DNA of 64,000 nt from Brevundimonas sp. (GTDB lineage: Bacteria > Pseudomonadota > Alphaproteobacteria > Caulobacterales > Caulobacteraceae), in NCBI GenBank assembly GCA_003248965.1, contig QFQU01000016.1, forward strand, positions 1-64,000. Direction: 5' to 3'. The notes under the pieces were generated by a model. That model searched no databases and had not been told where the DNA came from. It was given only the letters and a program-made list of their open reading frames with translations. The translations under genes and the position numbers were made by a program. Below are positions 42,254 to 51,552 of the stretch, piece by piece (position 1 is the first letter of the stretch; every line of letters starts with the position of its first letter).

Positions 42254-42528
42254 TGGCGTCGCGGTCCGAAGACCGCCCCGAGGGTTGGGACCTGCCTGTG
42301 GCCCAGGCGCTTGCGGAGCCGGTCCTGATGGCCGGCATGCCGCGGAACTACGCCATCGCCATGGGCACCATCGTCGTCGTGCTGGGACTGGCGCTGCGCA
42401 TCTGGTGGCTCGGTCTTCTGTGGTGGGCGGTCGCCCACGCCATCGGCCTCTGGGCCGCGCGGTCGGATCGGCGCTTCTTCGACGTTCTGCGGCGCCATCT
42501 GGCCCTGCCGGGCCATCTGGACGGGTGA
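42253..42528 (+). CDS. trbD: TrbD (VirB3-like)
   Basis: A protein of 91 residues. Two membrane helices in the middle (NYAIAMGTIVVVLGLALRIWW and LLWWAVAHAIGLWAA) and LPVAQALAEPVLMAGMPRNYAI at the start are the VirB3/TrbD pattern. It is an inner-membrane component working with TrbE, whose gene follows at six bp. Confidence 0.92.
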   Translation: MASRSEDRPEGWDLPVAQALAEPVLMAGMPRNYAIAMGTIVVVLGLALRIWWLGLLWWAVAHAIGLWAARSDRRFFDVLRRHLALPGHLDG

Positions 42529-42534
42529 GGGGCG

Positions 42535-44958
42535 ATGCGGTTTCTCGACGAATACCGGCGCCGGCCCGCAGCGCTCGCGGACCACCTGCCCTGGGCGGCC
42601 CTCGTGGCCCCCGGCGTCGTCCTTAACAAGGACGGCTCCTTCCTGGCGGGCTTCCGCTTCCGCGGACCGGACCTGGAATCCTCCACCGAGGAGGAGTTGA
42701 TGGCGGTCCGCGCGCGCCTGAACAACGCCCTGCGCCGGCTGGGCACCGGTTGGTGCCTTCACGTCGAGGCGCACCGCCGGGCCGCAGCGCCCTATCCGCA
42801 AAGCGACTTCGACCTCGGCGTCGCCTGGCTGCTCGACGAGGAGCGCCGCAGCCGGTTCGAGACCGCCGACCCGGCCTTCGAGACCGACCACCGGCTGGCG
42901 CTGACCTGGCTTCCGCCCGCCGATGAGACCCGACGCCTTGAGCGCTGGCTGTTCGACGGTCTGGCCAGGAGCGGCGCCGACTGGCGGGTGGCGCTCGACG
43001 CCTTCATCCGGGAGGCGGACGCGGTGTTCGACCTCCTGTCGGACGGCCTGCCGGAAATCCGCCGGCTCGATGACGCCGGTCTCCTCTCCTGGCTGCATGA
43101 CTGCGTATCCCCCCGATCCTTCGAGGTCCGCCCGCCGGAGACGCCGATGTTCCTGGACGGCTGGCTGGCGGACGCGGACCTGACCGGAGGGATCGCGCCC
43201 AGGCTCGGCGACCGGTGGCTCAAGGTCGTCTCGGTGCGCGGGCTGCCGTCCGTCACCCGGCCGGGTCTGCTCGACGCGCTGGGCGCCCTCCCGTTCGACT
43301 ACCGCTGGACCGCGCGCTGGATCGGGCTCGAGAAGCCCGAGGCCGAGCGCGAGATCGTCAAGCTGCGCAAGCGCTGGTTCGCCAAGCGCAAGGGCGTCGG
43401 CGTGCTGCTGCGCGAGGCCATCACCAAGGAGGAGGTGCCGCTTCTCGACACCGACGCCGCGTCCAAGACCGAAGAGTGCGACGGCGCGCTCGCCGCGCTA
43501 GGCGCGGAAAGCTGCGCCTTCGGCTATCTGACGCTGACGGTCTCCGTTCTCGATGCGAGCGAGGAGGGCGCGACGGCCAAGGCCCGCGCGATCGAGGCCG
43601 CGCTCAACGCCCAGGGTCTGATGGCGCGCATCGAAGACCTCAACGCCGTGGAGGCCTGGCTCGGATCGATGCCGGGCGAACCCTACGCGGACGTCCGCCG
43701 GCCGCTGGTGTCCACCCTCAACCTCGCCGACCTGCTGCCGATCTCGGCCGTCTGGGCGGGGCCGTCGGAAGACGCCTGCCTCGACGGCCCGCCCTTGGCC
43801 ACGGCGCGCACGACCGGATCGACGCCGTTTCGCCTCGCGCTGCACGTCGGGGACGTCGGCCATGCGATGGTCGTGGGACCGACCGGCTCGGGAAAGTCCG
43901 CGCTGCTGGCCTTCCTCGCCCTGCAATGGTTCCGGTATCCGGACGCGCGCGTGGTCTTTTTCGACAAGGGGCGCTCCGCGCGAGCCGCCACTCTGGCGGC
44001 CGGCGGGCGCTGGCGCGCGATGGAGCCAGGCGCGGGTCTCTCGCTGCAGCCGCTGGTGGGGATCGATCGCGACGATGCGCGCGCCTGGGCCTCGGAATGG
44101 CTGGCCGAGACGGTGCGGTTGGCCGGGCTGGAGCCCACTCCGCGCGTGCGGGAGGAAATCTGGGCGGCCCTCGCCGCCCTGGCCGACGCGCCGGTTCCCC
44201 AACGGACGCTGACCGTCTTCTGCGCCCTAGTGCAGGATCGCGCCGTCGCCGCCGCCCTCGAACCCCTCACGCTGAAGGGACCGCACGGCGCCCTGTTGGA
44301 CGGGGAGGGTGCGGCGTTGGGGACGAGCCGGTTCGACACCTTCGAGCTCGAAACGCTGATGGCCACGCCGTCGGCGGTGGCCCCGGTGCTCTCGGCCCTG
44401 TTCCGGGAGCTCGAGCAGGGGTTCGACGGACGGCCGACCCTGCTGATCCTGGACGAAGCCTGGCTGTTCCTGGGCGAGACGGCCTTCGCGGCGAAGATCC
44501 GGGAATGGCTGAAGACTCTGCGCAAGAAGCGGGTGGCGGTGGTGTTCGCCACCCAGAGCCTCGACGACGTGGCCGCGTCCGCCATCGCCGCCAGCCTGAT
44601 CGAGAGCTGCCCGACCCAGGTGTTCCTGCCGAACCCGCGCGCCATGGAGCCGTCTTCGGCCGAGCTCTATCGGGGCTTCGGATTGAACCGGCGCCAGCTG
44701 GAGCTGATCGCCTTCGCCCCGCCCAAGCGGTCCTACTACTGGCGGCAGCCTCGGGGCCGTCGGCTGTTCGACCTGCGCCTGACGGGCGTGGCCCTGGCCC
44801 TGTGCGGCGCCGGGACGCCCGAGGACCAGACCCTCATCGACGACGTCCTGGCCCGATCCGGCGAGGCCGCCTTCGCCCGCGAATTCCTCAAAGCCAAGGG
44901 AGTGCAGAATGTGGATTCCGTTCTCGACGCCTTCGACCCGCCGCTCGCGGCGGAATAG
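42535..44958 (+). CDS. trbE: TrbE, type IV secretion ATPase (VirB4-like)
   Basis: A protein of 807 residues. Walker A GPTGSGKSALLAFL lies near residue 450 and Walker B LLILDEAWLFLGE near residue 638, with RVAVVFATQSLDDV after it. This is the VirB4 family ATPase that energises pilus biogenesis and DNA transfer at the inner membrane. The start has GAGGGG ahead. The 3' end overlaps trbJ by 50 bp. Confidence 0.95.
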   Translation: MRFLDEYRRRPAALADHLPWAALVAPGVVLNKDGSFLAGFRFRGPDLESSTEEELMAVRARLNNALRRLGTGWCLHVEAHRRAAAPYPQSDFDLGVAWLLDEERRSRFETADPAFETDHRLALTWLPPADETRRLERWLFDGLARSGADWRVALDAFIREADAVFDLLSDGLPEIRRLDDAGLLSWLHDCVSPRSFEVRPPETPMFLDGWLADADLTGGIAPRLGDRWLKVVSVRGLPSVTRPGLLDALGALPFDYRWTARWIGLEKPEAEREIVKLRKRWFAKRKGVGVLLREAITKEEVPLLDTDAASKTEECDGALAALGAESCAFGYLTLTVSVLDASEEGATAKARAIEAALNAQGLMARIEDLNAVEAWLGSMPGEPYADVRRPLVSTLNLADLLPISAVWAGPSEDACLDGPPLATARTTGSTPFRLALHVGDVGHAMVVGPTGSGKSALLAFLALQWFRYPDARVVFFDKGRSARAATLAAGGRWRAMEPGAGLSLQPLVGIDRDDARAWASEWLAETVRLAGLEPTPRVREEIWAALAALADAPVPQRTLTVFCALVQDRAVAAALEPLTLKGPHGALLDGEGAALGTSRFDTFELETLMATPSAVAPVLSALFRELEQGFDGRPTLLILDEAWLFLGETAFAAKIREWLKTLRKKRVAVVFATQSLDDVAASAIAASLIESCPTQVFLPNPRAMEPSSAELYRGFGLNRRQLELIAFAPPKRSYYWRQPRGRRLFDLRLTGVALALCGAGTPEDQTLIDDVLARSGEAAFAREFLKAKGVQNVDSVLDAFDPPLAAE

Positions 44959-45649
44959 GACGACGGGCCTGGCCGTCGCCGGCCTCCTCGTGCTGGCGTC
45001 GCCGGTTCCGGCCGGCGCCCAGCAGGTGGTGTTCGACCCGCGCAACCACCTGGAGAACGCGCTGCAGGCCGCCCGCCAGCTGGAGAGCCTCGCCAACGAG
45101 GCCCGCAGCCTGGCCGCCTCGCCCTACAGCCATCTGGCGGGCAGCAGCCAGTCGCTGCGGGACATGGCCGAGCTGGCGCGCACGGCGCGCGGGCTGGCGA
45201 CCTCGGTCAGCGGTCTGGAGCGCCAGTTCGAGACCTACTACCCCGACGATCTGGCCGGCGCGGACGTGCTGCGCCTTCTGGAGCAGAGCGGAGCGCGAAC
45301 CGCGAACGCCCGGCGCACCGCCGAGGATCTGGCGCGGACGGCGGCGGAACTGGAACGGCTGGGCGGGACCCGCGACGCCCGGGTGGCCGGTGCGCTCGGC
45401 GCCAGTCAGTCGGCTGCGGGACAGACCGCGGCCGTGCAATCGACCAATCAGCTGCTCGCGGTTCTGGCCGAGGACCTGGCGGCCCTGCGGACCCTGATGC
45501 TGGCCCAGTCGCGGCTGATGGCGGAGGCCACGGCGCGGGAGGCGGCCGACCGCGCCTCCGGCGAAGCGGCCCGCCGCCAACGCTGGGCCGGCGCGGGCGC
45601 GGTCCCCGTCGCGCCGTCCTTCGATCCGTTCGCCCGCGCCCGGGACTGA
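44909..45649 (+). CDS. trbJ: TrbJ (VirB5-like)
   Basis: A protein of 246 residues with a signal peptide (TTGLAVAGLLVLASPVPAGA) and a long helical, coiled-coil-like body (NHLENALQAARQLESLANEARSLA). QQVVFDPRNHLENALQ is typical of TrbJ. VirB5/TrbJ proteins are minor pilus-tip components, exported to the periplasm. GGGAG precedes the ATG, inside the trbE end. Confidence 0.92.
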   Translation: MWIPFSTPSTRRSRRNRTTGLAVAGLLVLASPVPAGAQQVVFDPRNHLENALQAARQLESLANEARSLAASPYSHLAGSSQSLRDMAELARTARGLATSVSGLERQFETYYPDDLAGADVLRLLEQSGARTANARRTAEDLARTAAELERLGGTRDARVAGALGASQSAAGQTAAVQSTNQLLAVLAEDLAALRTLMLAQSRLMAEATAREAADRASGEAARRQRWAGAGAVPVAPSFDPFARARD

Positions 45650-45654
45650 TCGTC

Positions 45655-47079
45655 ATGGCCCCGGTCAGCATGGACACGCCCAACGATCTGATGGTGGTGT
45701 TCTCGAACACCGTCTCGGCGGGCTTCGACACCCTGTCCGGCGCCGTCAACGGCGTGTTCGGCCTGTTGATCGTGCTGGTCGTGGCCCTCACCGGAATCCA
45801 GTGGGCGCTTTCCTCCAACCGGGAGGTGCTGGCCGCCGGCTTCGGCAAGGTGCTGCTCATCGGCGTCTTCGCCTGGCTGATCAACGACTGGCAGGCTTTA
45901 TCGGAGACGATCTACGCCGGCTTCCTGGAGCTGGGCCTCGTCGCCGGAGGCGGTTCGCTGTCTCGGGCCGAGTTCCTCAACCCCGGGGCCGTGCTCCAGC
46001 AGGGCTGGGAGATCGTCAAGGCGTTGGGCGAGACCCCGGCGCCGGTCGACAACCCCCTGGACGTGGTCGGCAACATGGCCGACGCCCTGATCCTGGGCTT
46101 GGCCATGATCGGCATCCTGCTCGCCTTCGCCATCCTTGCTCTGCAGATCATCGTCTCTCTGCTGGAGTTCAAGATCGTCACCCTGGGCGGCTTCATCCTC
46201 CTGCCGTTCGGCATCTGGTCGAAATCCGCCTTCCTGGCCGAAAGGCCGCTCGGCTACGTCGTCTCCTCCGGCCTCAAGGTCCTGGCCCTCGCCATCGTCG
46301 TTTCGGGGGCGCGGACCGTATTCGATCAGCTCCAGCCCTCGACCAACCCGGACATCTACGAGGCCCTCACCATCCTCGTCGCATCGATGCTCCTGGCGAT
46401 GCTGGCGATGTTCATCCCGAACCTCGCTTCCGCCCTCGTGACCGGGGGCCCGGCGCTGGGGGCGGGCGGCGCCCTGACCGGCGCGCTCGCCGTCGGTGGG
46501 GCCGGGGCCCTGGGCGCGGCCGGGATCGCGGGCGCCGGAGCCCTGATCGGCGGCGGCGCCGCGCGGCTTGCGGGACCGGCGCGCGCCGCCGCCGGTGCGA
46601 CCGGCGGACGGGCGCCGCCCTCGTCGCCACCGGTCGGGCCGGGTCGGGGCGGCGGCGGGCCGTCGACGCCGCCGGCCTCGAACGACAACGGATCGACACG
46701 GCGCAGCGCCGGGACGGTCCGTCCGGCGGGTCCGACTCCGTCTTCCGGGCCGGGCGTCGCGGAGCCGGCCCGGGCGTGGTCCCATCACCCAGGCGCCGCC
46801 GAGGCCGAGACCGGCTCCGACCATCCAGCGTCGGGCGATACAACGCCGGGCGGCGGAGCCAGCCGGCCCGCCTCGGTCCGCGACGCCGAGGCCCGGGCCG
46901 CCCGGTCGGATTTCCAGCGCGCCCTCGCCGCCTCGGATCCCGCGTCCGCGCCGTCGCGGCGACCGGGACGGGCGGCGGCGCTCCAGGCCTTCTTCGTCGC
47001 CAACGCCGGACGAACCTTGATGCCCGCAGGCGAGACCAGCGGCGTCCTGTCCCCCAACCTCCGCACAGAGGAGACCTGA
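45655..47079 (+). CDS. trbL: TrbL (VirB6-like) membrane channel protein
   Basis: A protein of 474 residues. About six membrane helices fill the first 270 residues (VFGLLIVLVVALTGIQWAL, MIGILLAFAILALQIIVSLL, ALTILVASMLLAMLAMFIPN). A Gly/Ala-rich stretch and a long Pro/Ser/Arg-rich cytoplasmic-type tail follow. It forms part of the inner-membrane channel. The tail ends in a short conserved-looking helix (AALQAFFVANAGRTL). Confidence 0.93.
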   Translation: MAPVSMDTPNDLMVVFSNTVSAGFDTLSGAVNGVFGLLIVLVVALTGIQWALSSNREVLAAGFGKVLLIGVFAWLINDWQALSETIYAGFLELGLVAGGGSLSRAEFLNPGAVLQQGWEIVKALGETPAPVDNPLDVVGNMADALILGLAMIGILLAFAILALQIIVSLLEFKIVTLGGFILLPFGIWSKSAFLAERPLGYVVSSGLKVLALAIVVSGARTVFDQLQPSTNPDIYEALTILVASMLLAMLAMFIPNLASALVTGGPALGAGGALTGALAVGGAGALGAAGIAGAGALIGGGAARLAGPARAAAGATGGRAPPSSPPVGPGRGGGGPSTPPASNDNGSTRRSAGTVRPAGPTPSSGPGVAEPARAWSHHPGAAEAETGSDHPASGDTTPGGGASRPASVRDAEARAARSDFQRALAASDPASAPSRRPGRAAALQAFFVANAGRTLMPAGETSGVLSPNLRTEET

Positions 47080-47080
47080 G

Positions 47081-47764
47081 ATGCATCCGTTCTTCCGACC
47101 GAAGCGGGCCCTGGCGGCCGCGCCGGAGGCGACCCCTTGGCGTCGCGCCGGTCAGATGTGGGACGACCGTATGGGGCTGTCGCTGGCCCATGCACGAAAC
47201 TGGCGCCGGATCGCCGTCGCCAACCTGGCCCTGGCCGGCTTCCTCGGCGCGGGGTGGTGGGTTCAGGCCGAGCGGGCCGTGGTGAAGCCGTTCGTGGTGG
47301 AGGTGTCGGACTACGGCGAGACCCAACGGATCACGGCCATCGGCGGCCGCTACGAGCCCAACGAGGCACAGATCGCCCACGCCCTCGCCGGCTGGGTCCG
47401 GGACGTCCGCTCCAAGTCGATCGATCCGATCGTCATCCGGCAGAACTGGCTGCGGGCCTACGACCTTCTCACGCCCAAGGCGGCGGGCTTCCTGAACGCA
47501 TGGGCGCAGGCTCACGACCCGTTCGCCGAGGCTGGACGCGAGGCCGTCAACGTCGAGATCCTCAATGTGGTCCGCCGCTCCGGCCGCACCTTCGATCTGC
47601 AATGGCGCGAAACCCGCTTCGTCAACGGCCAGGCCGCCGGATCGGAGCGCTGGCGCGCTCTGATCACCACCACCCTGCAACCGCCGCGCACGGAGGCCGA
47701 ACTCCTGCGCAATCCCCTGGGATTGAAGATCGAGGATGTGTCATGGACCCCCGACGCGTCCTGA
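47081..47764 (+). CDS. trbF: TrbF (VirB8-like)
   Basis: A protein of 227 residues. A cytoplasmic N terminus with MWDDRMGLSLAHARNWRRIAV is followed by one membrane helix (VANLALAGFLGAGWWVQA) and a periplasmic VirB8 domain (KPFVVEVSDYGETQRI, VRDVRSKSIDPIVIRQNWLRAYDLLT). It is an assembly factor of the channel. The 3' end overlaps trbG by 22 bp. Confidence 0.94.
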   Translation: MHPFFRPKRALAAAPEATPWRRAGQMWDDRMGLSLAHARNWRRIAVANLALAGFLGAGWWVQAERAVVKPFVVEVSDYGETQRITAIGGRYEPNEAQIAHALAGWVRDVRSKSIDPIVIRQNWLRAYDLLTPKAAGFLNAWAQAHDPFAEAGREAVNVEILNVVRRSGRTFDLQWRETRFVNGQAAGSERWRALITTTLQPPRTEAELLRNPLGLKIEDVSWTPDAS

Positions 47765-48807
47765 TCCTGGCGCTTTCGAGCGCCCTACTGTCCGGCTGCG
47801 CGATCTTGCGAGACGCGGTCGCGCCGTCGGCGGCGCCCGCCGCAAGCCTGAGCCAGGCGTCCTCCCTGCCGCTGGGTCCGATCGCTCTTGACGGGCCGGC
47901 GCCGACGACGGCGGACGATCCGGAGCCGGAGCCGGAGCCGGAGCCGGCGGCGGCGTCCGCGCTGGAGGCGGACGCGGCGCGGCCCTACCTGGCGGAAACG
48001 CCGTCGCGACCGGCCGCCGATGCGACGCCGGCGGCCCCGGCGCTGACCGGCCGCAGGGCGATAGCCGAAGCCAACAGCGCGGCGAGCGCGCCCTCCCGGT
48101 CTGACCGCTTCCAGGGCGGCGTCCAGATCTTCGCCTGGGAGCCCGGGCGGGTCTTCGAGGTGTGGACTGCGCCGCTTCGGGTGACCACCCTGACGCTCGG
48201 CGCGGGCGAGACCCTGATCGCCAAGGCGGCGGGCGACACCGTCCGCTGGCAGATCGGCGAGGTCGCGTCGGGGGAGGGGCCGGACCGTCGCGTCCACGTC
48301 CTGATCAAGCCGCTCGAACGCGGCCTGGAGACCAACCTGGTCCTGACCACCAACCAGCGCGTCTACCTTGTCGATCTGCGCAGCGGGGCGGCCGACGCCT
48401 TCAACGCCGCCGTCGCCTGGGACAGCGCACCGACCGGGGTCGTCGAGGCAGGGCCGGCTGCTGTCGCCTTGCAACCGGCCATGCGGGTGCCTGACGCCGT
48501 CGTCATGCCGGAAGGGCCGCTCGACGCCCGATACCGTCTCGAGCCTCAGGGAAGGCGTCCGAGATGGACCCCCTCGGCGGTGTTCCACGACGGCCGGCGC
48601 ACCTTCATCGCCTTCCCCGCCGATCTCCAGGTCGACGAGGCGCCCGCCCTGTTCGCCATCGCGCCCGACGGCGAGGCGCAGCTGGTGAACTACAGGCAGG
48701 CCGGCGGCCTGTTCATCGTCGACCGCGTGCTTGATCGCGCCGAACTCCGGCTGGGCGATCGCAGGCCGCAGGTGGTCCGCATCCGTCATCAAGGAGCCCG
48801 TCCATGA
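47743..48807 (+). CDS. trbG: TrbG (VirB9-like)
   Basis: A protein of 354 residues with an N-terminal lipobox-like LLSGC and a Glu-Pro dipeptide repeat near residues 65-75. The VirB9 domain follows (VQIFAWEPGRVFEVWTAPLRVTTLTLGAGE, TTNQRVYLVDLRS). It is an outer-membrane core component of the channel. It overlaps trbF and, by four bases, trbI. Confidence 0.93.
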   Translation: MDPRRVLILALSSALLSGCAILRDAVAPSAAPAASLSQASSLPLGPIALDGPAPTTADDPEPEPEPEPAAASALEADAARPYLAETPSRPAADATPAAPALTGRRAIAEANSAASAPSRSDRFQGGVQIFAWEPGRVFEVWTAPLRVTTLTLGAGETLIAKAAGDTVRWQIGEVASGEGPDRRVHVLIKPLERGLETNLVLTTNQRVYLVDLRSGAADAFNAAVAWDSAPTGVVEAGPAAVALQPAMRVPDAVVMPEGPLDARYRLEPQGRRPRWTPSAVFHDGRRTFIAFPADLQVDEAPALFAIAPDGEAQLVNYRQAGGLFIVDRVLDRAELRLGDRRPQVVRIRHQGARP

Positions 48808-49985
48808 TCGAGACACCCCCGCAAACCCTCCCTGGTCCGCCCCAGGGCGACAGCGCCGGACCCCGCGCGCCCAAGTCTCCGGCGCCGGAGCTCGCCAGCC
48901 GGGCACCCCGTCCGAGCGCGGTGCGTCTGCGCAAATCCGTCGTCCAGCTTTTCGTCATCGGCGGGGTGGTCCTGATCTCCGGATCGCTGGCTTGGGCGTT
49001 CGTCGTGCAGCCCGAAATCCGGCAGGGCGCGCGCACCCGCGCCGAGGCCGCGCGCGAGGACGAGGCCCGCGGCGTGGTCCGCCCAACCGAGGTCGTCACC
49101 GAGCAGCCGGCCACCTACGACCGCCTGCCAGAGCCGCGTTCATCGGCCGAGCCGAGCGAGGTCGACGACGCGCCGGCCGAGCGTTCCGAACCGCCGCCTC
49201 GGGCGGCCCCGCCCGTCTATCGCCCCGTGTCTGCACCGCGGGGACCCGCGCCCGGAGACCTGGCGCGCCGGTCCGGCCTATTCTTCGCCGAGGTTCGCGA
49301 CGGTGCGGCGGCCGCCGCGGTCCCGGCGGGCGCCGAGCGGCGGGCTCCGGCCGGCGTTCCTTCGGCCAGCGCGGACTACGGCGCCACCTACAACGGCCAT
49401 GTCCTGACCGCGCCCCTGTCGCCGTATGAACTGAAGGCCGGCGCGATCATCCCCGCCGCCCTGCTGACCGCGGTCGATACCGCCCGGGCGGGCCCCGTCA
49501 TCGCCACGGTCACCCAGAACGTCTACGACACGGTCAGCGGCCGCCACCTTGTGCTCCCGCAGGGGACGCGGCTCATCGGCCGCCATGAGGGCGAAAGCGC
49601 CTATGGGGACCGCCGCGCCTTCCTGACCTGGGACCGGCTGATCCTGCCCAATGGCAAGAGCCTCGTCTTGACCGGCGAGCCCGGCGTCGACGCCCAGGGC
49701 GCCGTCGGCGTGCGGGGCTCGGTCGATCGTCGTCTGTTTCCCCTGCTGGTCGGGACGCTGTTCGCCGGGGCCATCACCACGCTCGGGCAGATCGCCCGCG
49801 ACGATGAGGGCGGCGGCGGCCTTCTCGGCGACGCCGGCGACGCGGCGGCCATCGAGGGCGCCCGCGTCGGCGGCCGGCTGATCGACCGGGAACTGGAGGT
49901 CCGCCCGTCCATCCGGCTGCGGGCGGGCGCGCCCGTGCGGGTGATGATCACCCGCGATCTGATCCTTGAGCCGTACCAGCCATGA
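48804..49985 (+). CDS. trbI: TrbI (VirB10-like)
   Basis: A protein of 393 residues with an N-terminal cytoplasmic part, one membrane helix (VVQLFVIGGVVLISGSLAWAF), a Pro/Arg/Glu-rich linker and the VirB10 domain. That domain has LTAPLSPYELKAGAIIPAALLTAV, TVTQNVYDTVSGRHLVLPQGTRLIG and ending LRAGAPVRVMITRDLILEPY. It spans the periplasm and senses energy from the ATPases. It overlaps the next gene by ATGA. Confidence 0.95.
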   Translation: MIETPPQTLPGPPQGDSAGPRAPKSPAPELASRAPRPSAVRLRKSVVQLFVIGGVVLISGSLAWAFVVQPEIRQGARTRAEAAREDEARGVVRPTEVVTEQPATYDRLPEPRSSAEPSEVDDAPAERSEPPPRAAPPVYRPVSAPRGPAPGDLARRSGLFFAEVRDGAAAAAVPAGAERRAPAGVPSASADYGATYNGHVLTAPLSPYELKAGAIIPAALLTAVDTARAGPVIATVTQNVYDTVSGRHLVLPQGTRLIGRHEGESAYGDRRAFLTWDRLILPNGKSLVLTGEPGVDAQGAVGVRGSVDRRLFPLLVGTLFAGAITTLGQIARDDEGGGGLLGDAGDAAAIEGARVGGRLIDRELEVRPSIRLRAGAPVRVMITRDLILEPYQP

Positions 49986-50491
49986 GCCCGCTCGATAATG
50001 GAAACCGCTGGTGCGTGACGGGCGTCGCCGTGTTCGCCCTCGGCTGCCTGGCGCTGATCGGCGAGCACGTCCCGGCGTTGGCGCTCGTCAACGAAAGCCC
50101 GAGCCTGCCCGAGGGCCTCTACGCCCGGCGGTTCGGCGCCGAAATCGAGCGTGGCGTCGTGGTGGCCATTCCCCAGCCGACCACGGCGCGGGCCTATCTC
50201 GCGGATCTCGGCATGCCGGGGGACGTGGCGCTGATCAAACGGGTCGCGGCGGCGGGCGGCGACCGCATCTGCGTGGATGGCGCGCAGTTGCGGACGCCAG
50301 GCGGCGTCCGGTGGGTCCGCACCCACGATCGGCGCGGCGCGGTCCTGCCGCGCTGGTCGGGGTGCCGACGGCTCGGGTCGGACGAACTCTTTCTGCTCGG
50401 CGATACGGCCGGGAGTTTCGACAGCCGGTATTTCGGGCCCGTGATGCGCTCCGAGGTGCTCGGCGTCTATCAGGAGGTGCTGAGATGGTGA
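49982..50491 (+). CDS. traF: TraF-type S26 signal peptidase
   Basis: A protein of 169 residues with an N-terminal membrane segment (VTGVAVFALGCLALIGEHV). NESPSLPEGLYARR contains the nucleophilic Ser, and VALIKRVAAAGGD the general-base Lys, both typical of S26 peptidases. GSDELFLLGDTAGSFDSRYFGPV is the C-terminal conserved box. In IncP, TraF removes and cyclises the TrbC prepilin. It ends inside the start region of the transglycosylase gene. Confidence 0.92.
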   Translation: MSPLDNGNRWCVTGVAVFALGCLALIGEHVPALALVNESPSLPEGLYARRFGAEIERGVVVAIPQPTTARAYLADLGMPGDVALIKRVAAAGGDRICVDGAQLRTPGGVRWVRTHDRRGAVLPRWSGCRRLGSDELFLLGDTAGSFDSRYFGPVMRSEVLGVYQEVLRW

Positions 50492-51090
50492 GAATGATCC
50501 TTTGGGCGGCGGCGCTCCTCGCCTTGGGCGCGCCGGCTTCCGCCCAAACCGTCGACTGGCGCGCGGCGGGCGGCGACCTGTTCGGCCGAGCGACGGCGGA
50601 GGCCGGATCGGCGCCGGCCGACGCAGGGGAGGGGGATGCGCCCCGCCTGGCCGCGCTCAGCCAGCCTTTCCAGGCCGAGATCGCCCGAGCGGCGGCGGCG
50701 CACGGACTGGACGAGAAACTGCTGCACGCCCTGGTCCTGACCGAGTCCGCCTACCAGCTAGGGGCTCTGTCCCCGGCGGGGGCGGGCGGACTGACCCAGC
50801 TCATGCCCGATACGGCCCGCGAACTGGGGGTGGGCGATCGCTTCGATCCGGTCCAGAACCTGCGCGGAGGCGCGGACTATCTTGCCCGGCAGCTGCTGCG
50901 CTTCGGAGACCTGCGCCTCGCGCTGAGCGCCTACAACGCCGGCCCGGGTCGCGTGGCGCGGCTTGGCCGGGTTCCAGATATAGCCGAGACCCAGGCCTAT
51001 GTGATTTCGGTCATCGACTGCTACCTGGCCCTGACGGCGGGGCAAGCCCCGCGCAACAGTCTGCACTGCCGCCCGCGTGTGCAGCCATGA
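50485..51090 (+). CDS. Lytic transglycosylase (VirB1/TrbN-like)
   Basis: A protein of 201 residues. A signal peptide ends near APASAQ. The SLT domain includes LLHALVLTESAYQLGALSPAGAGGLTQLMPDTA (Glu as the catalytic acid), DPVQNLRGGADYLARQL and LALSAYNAGPGRV. It opens the peptidoglycan locally for the transfer channel in the periplasm. AGGAGG-type ribosome site precedes the ATG, which overlaps traF. Confidence 0.94.
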   Translation: MVRMILWAAALLALGAPASAQTVDWRAAGGDLFGRATAEAGSAPADAGEGDAPRLAALSQPFQAEIARAAAAHGLDEKLLHALVLTESAYQLGALSPAGAGGLTQLMPDTARELGVGDRFDPVQNLRGGADYLARQLLRFGDLRLALSAYNAGPGRVARLGRVPDIAETQAYVISVIDCYLALTAGQAPRNSLHCRPRVQP

Positions 51091-51368
51091 TCGGGGTCGG
51101 TCTCGGGGAGGACGCGGGAGCCGCCGGGGGCGCCGACGACCTTCTGACGCGCACTGAGGCCTCCGCCTTCCTGTCGCAGCTCGGCATCCAGCTGAAGCCC
51201 GCGAGCCTCGCCCGGCTCTGGTCGACGGGATCGAACGGACCGCCATGCCGCCATATCCGTTCCAAGCCGTTTTATCCCCGCGGGCTGCTGCGCGACTGGG
51301 CGCGCAGCCAGATCACCGACGTTCGAACCGGGGCCCCGCCGGCCGCTCGGGGGCGGCGTCGTGGCTAG
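51087..51368 (+). CDS. Excisionase-like winged-helix DNA-binding protein, 93 aa
   Basis: DLLTRTEASAFLSQLGIQLKPASLARLWSTGSNGPP and FYPRGLLRDWARSQI fit a small winged-helix/HTH_17-type domain found in excisionase and transfer-region regulators. The tail is Arg/Pro-rich. It overlaps the transglycosylase gene by four bases (ATGA) and the next gene by eight, so it is in the same operon. Role unknown; regulation or excision are possible. Confidence 0.62.
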   Translation: MIGVGLGEDAGAAGGADDLLTRTEASAFLSQLGIQLKPASLARLWSTGSNGPPCRHIRSKPFYPRGLLRDWARSQITDVRTGAPPAARGRRRG

Positions 51369-51552
51369 GGCCGGTGTCACAGCGGCGCAGATTCTCGCGG
51401 ACCCTGCGGCGAGCTTCGCCCTGAAAGCCGTCCTAACGGAATGGCGGCGACGGGACCCGATCGACGCGGCGAACGACGCCCGCTTGCTGCGGGACGTATT
51501 GGAAGATGAGGTGGACCGGAGACTTGCGGGGCGCTGTCATGACCGGGGATGA
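51361..51552 (+). CDS. Small hypothetical protein, 63 aa
   Basis: Begins at a GTG overlapping the previous gene by eight bases and ends inside the next gene's start region. The chain (AQILADPAASFALKAVLTEWRRRDPIDAANDARLLRDVLEDEVDR) looks helical and protein-like. It is usual in alphaproteobacterial Trb elements to find such short proteins before the AlpA-like gene; I do not know the function. Confidence 0.55.
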   Translation: MARAGVTAAQILADPAASFALKAVLTEWRRRDPIDAANDARLLRDVLEDEVDRRLAGRCHDRG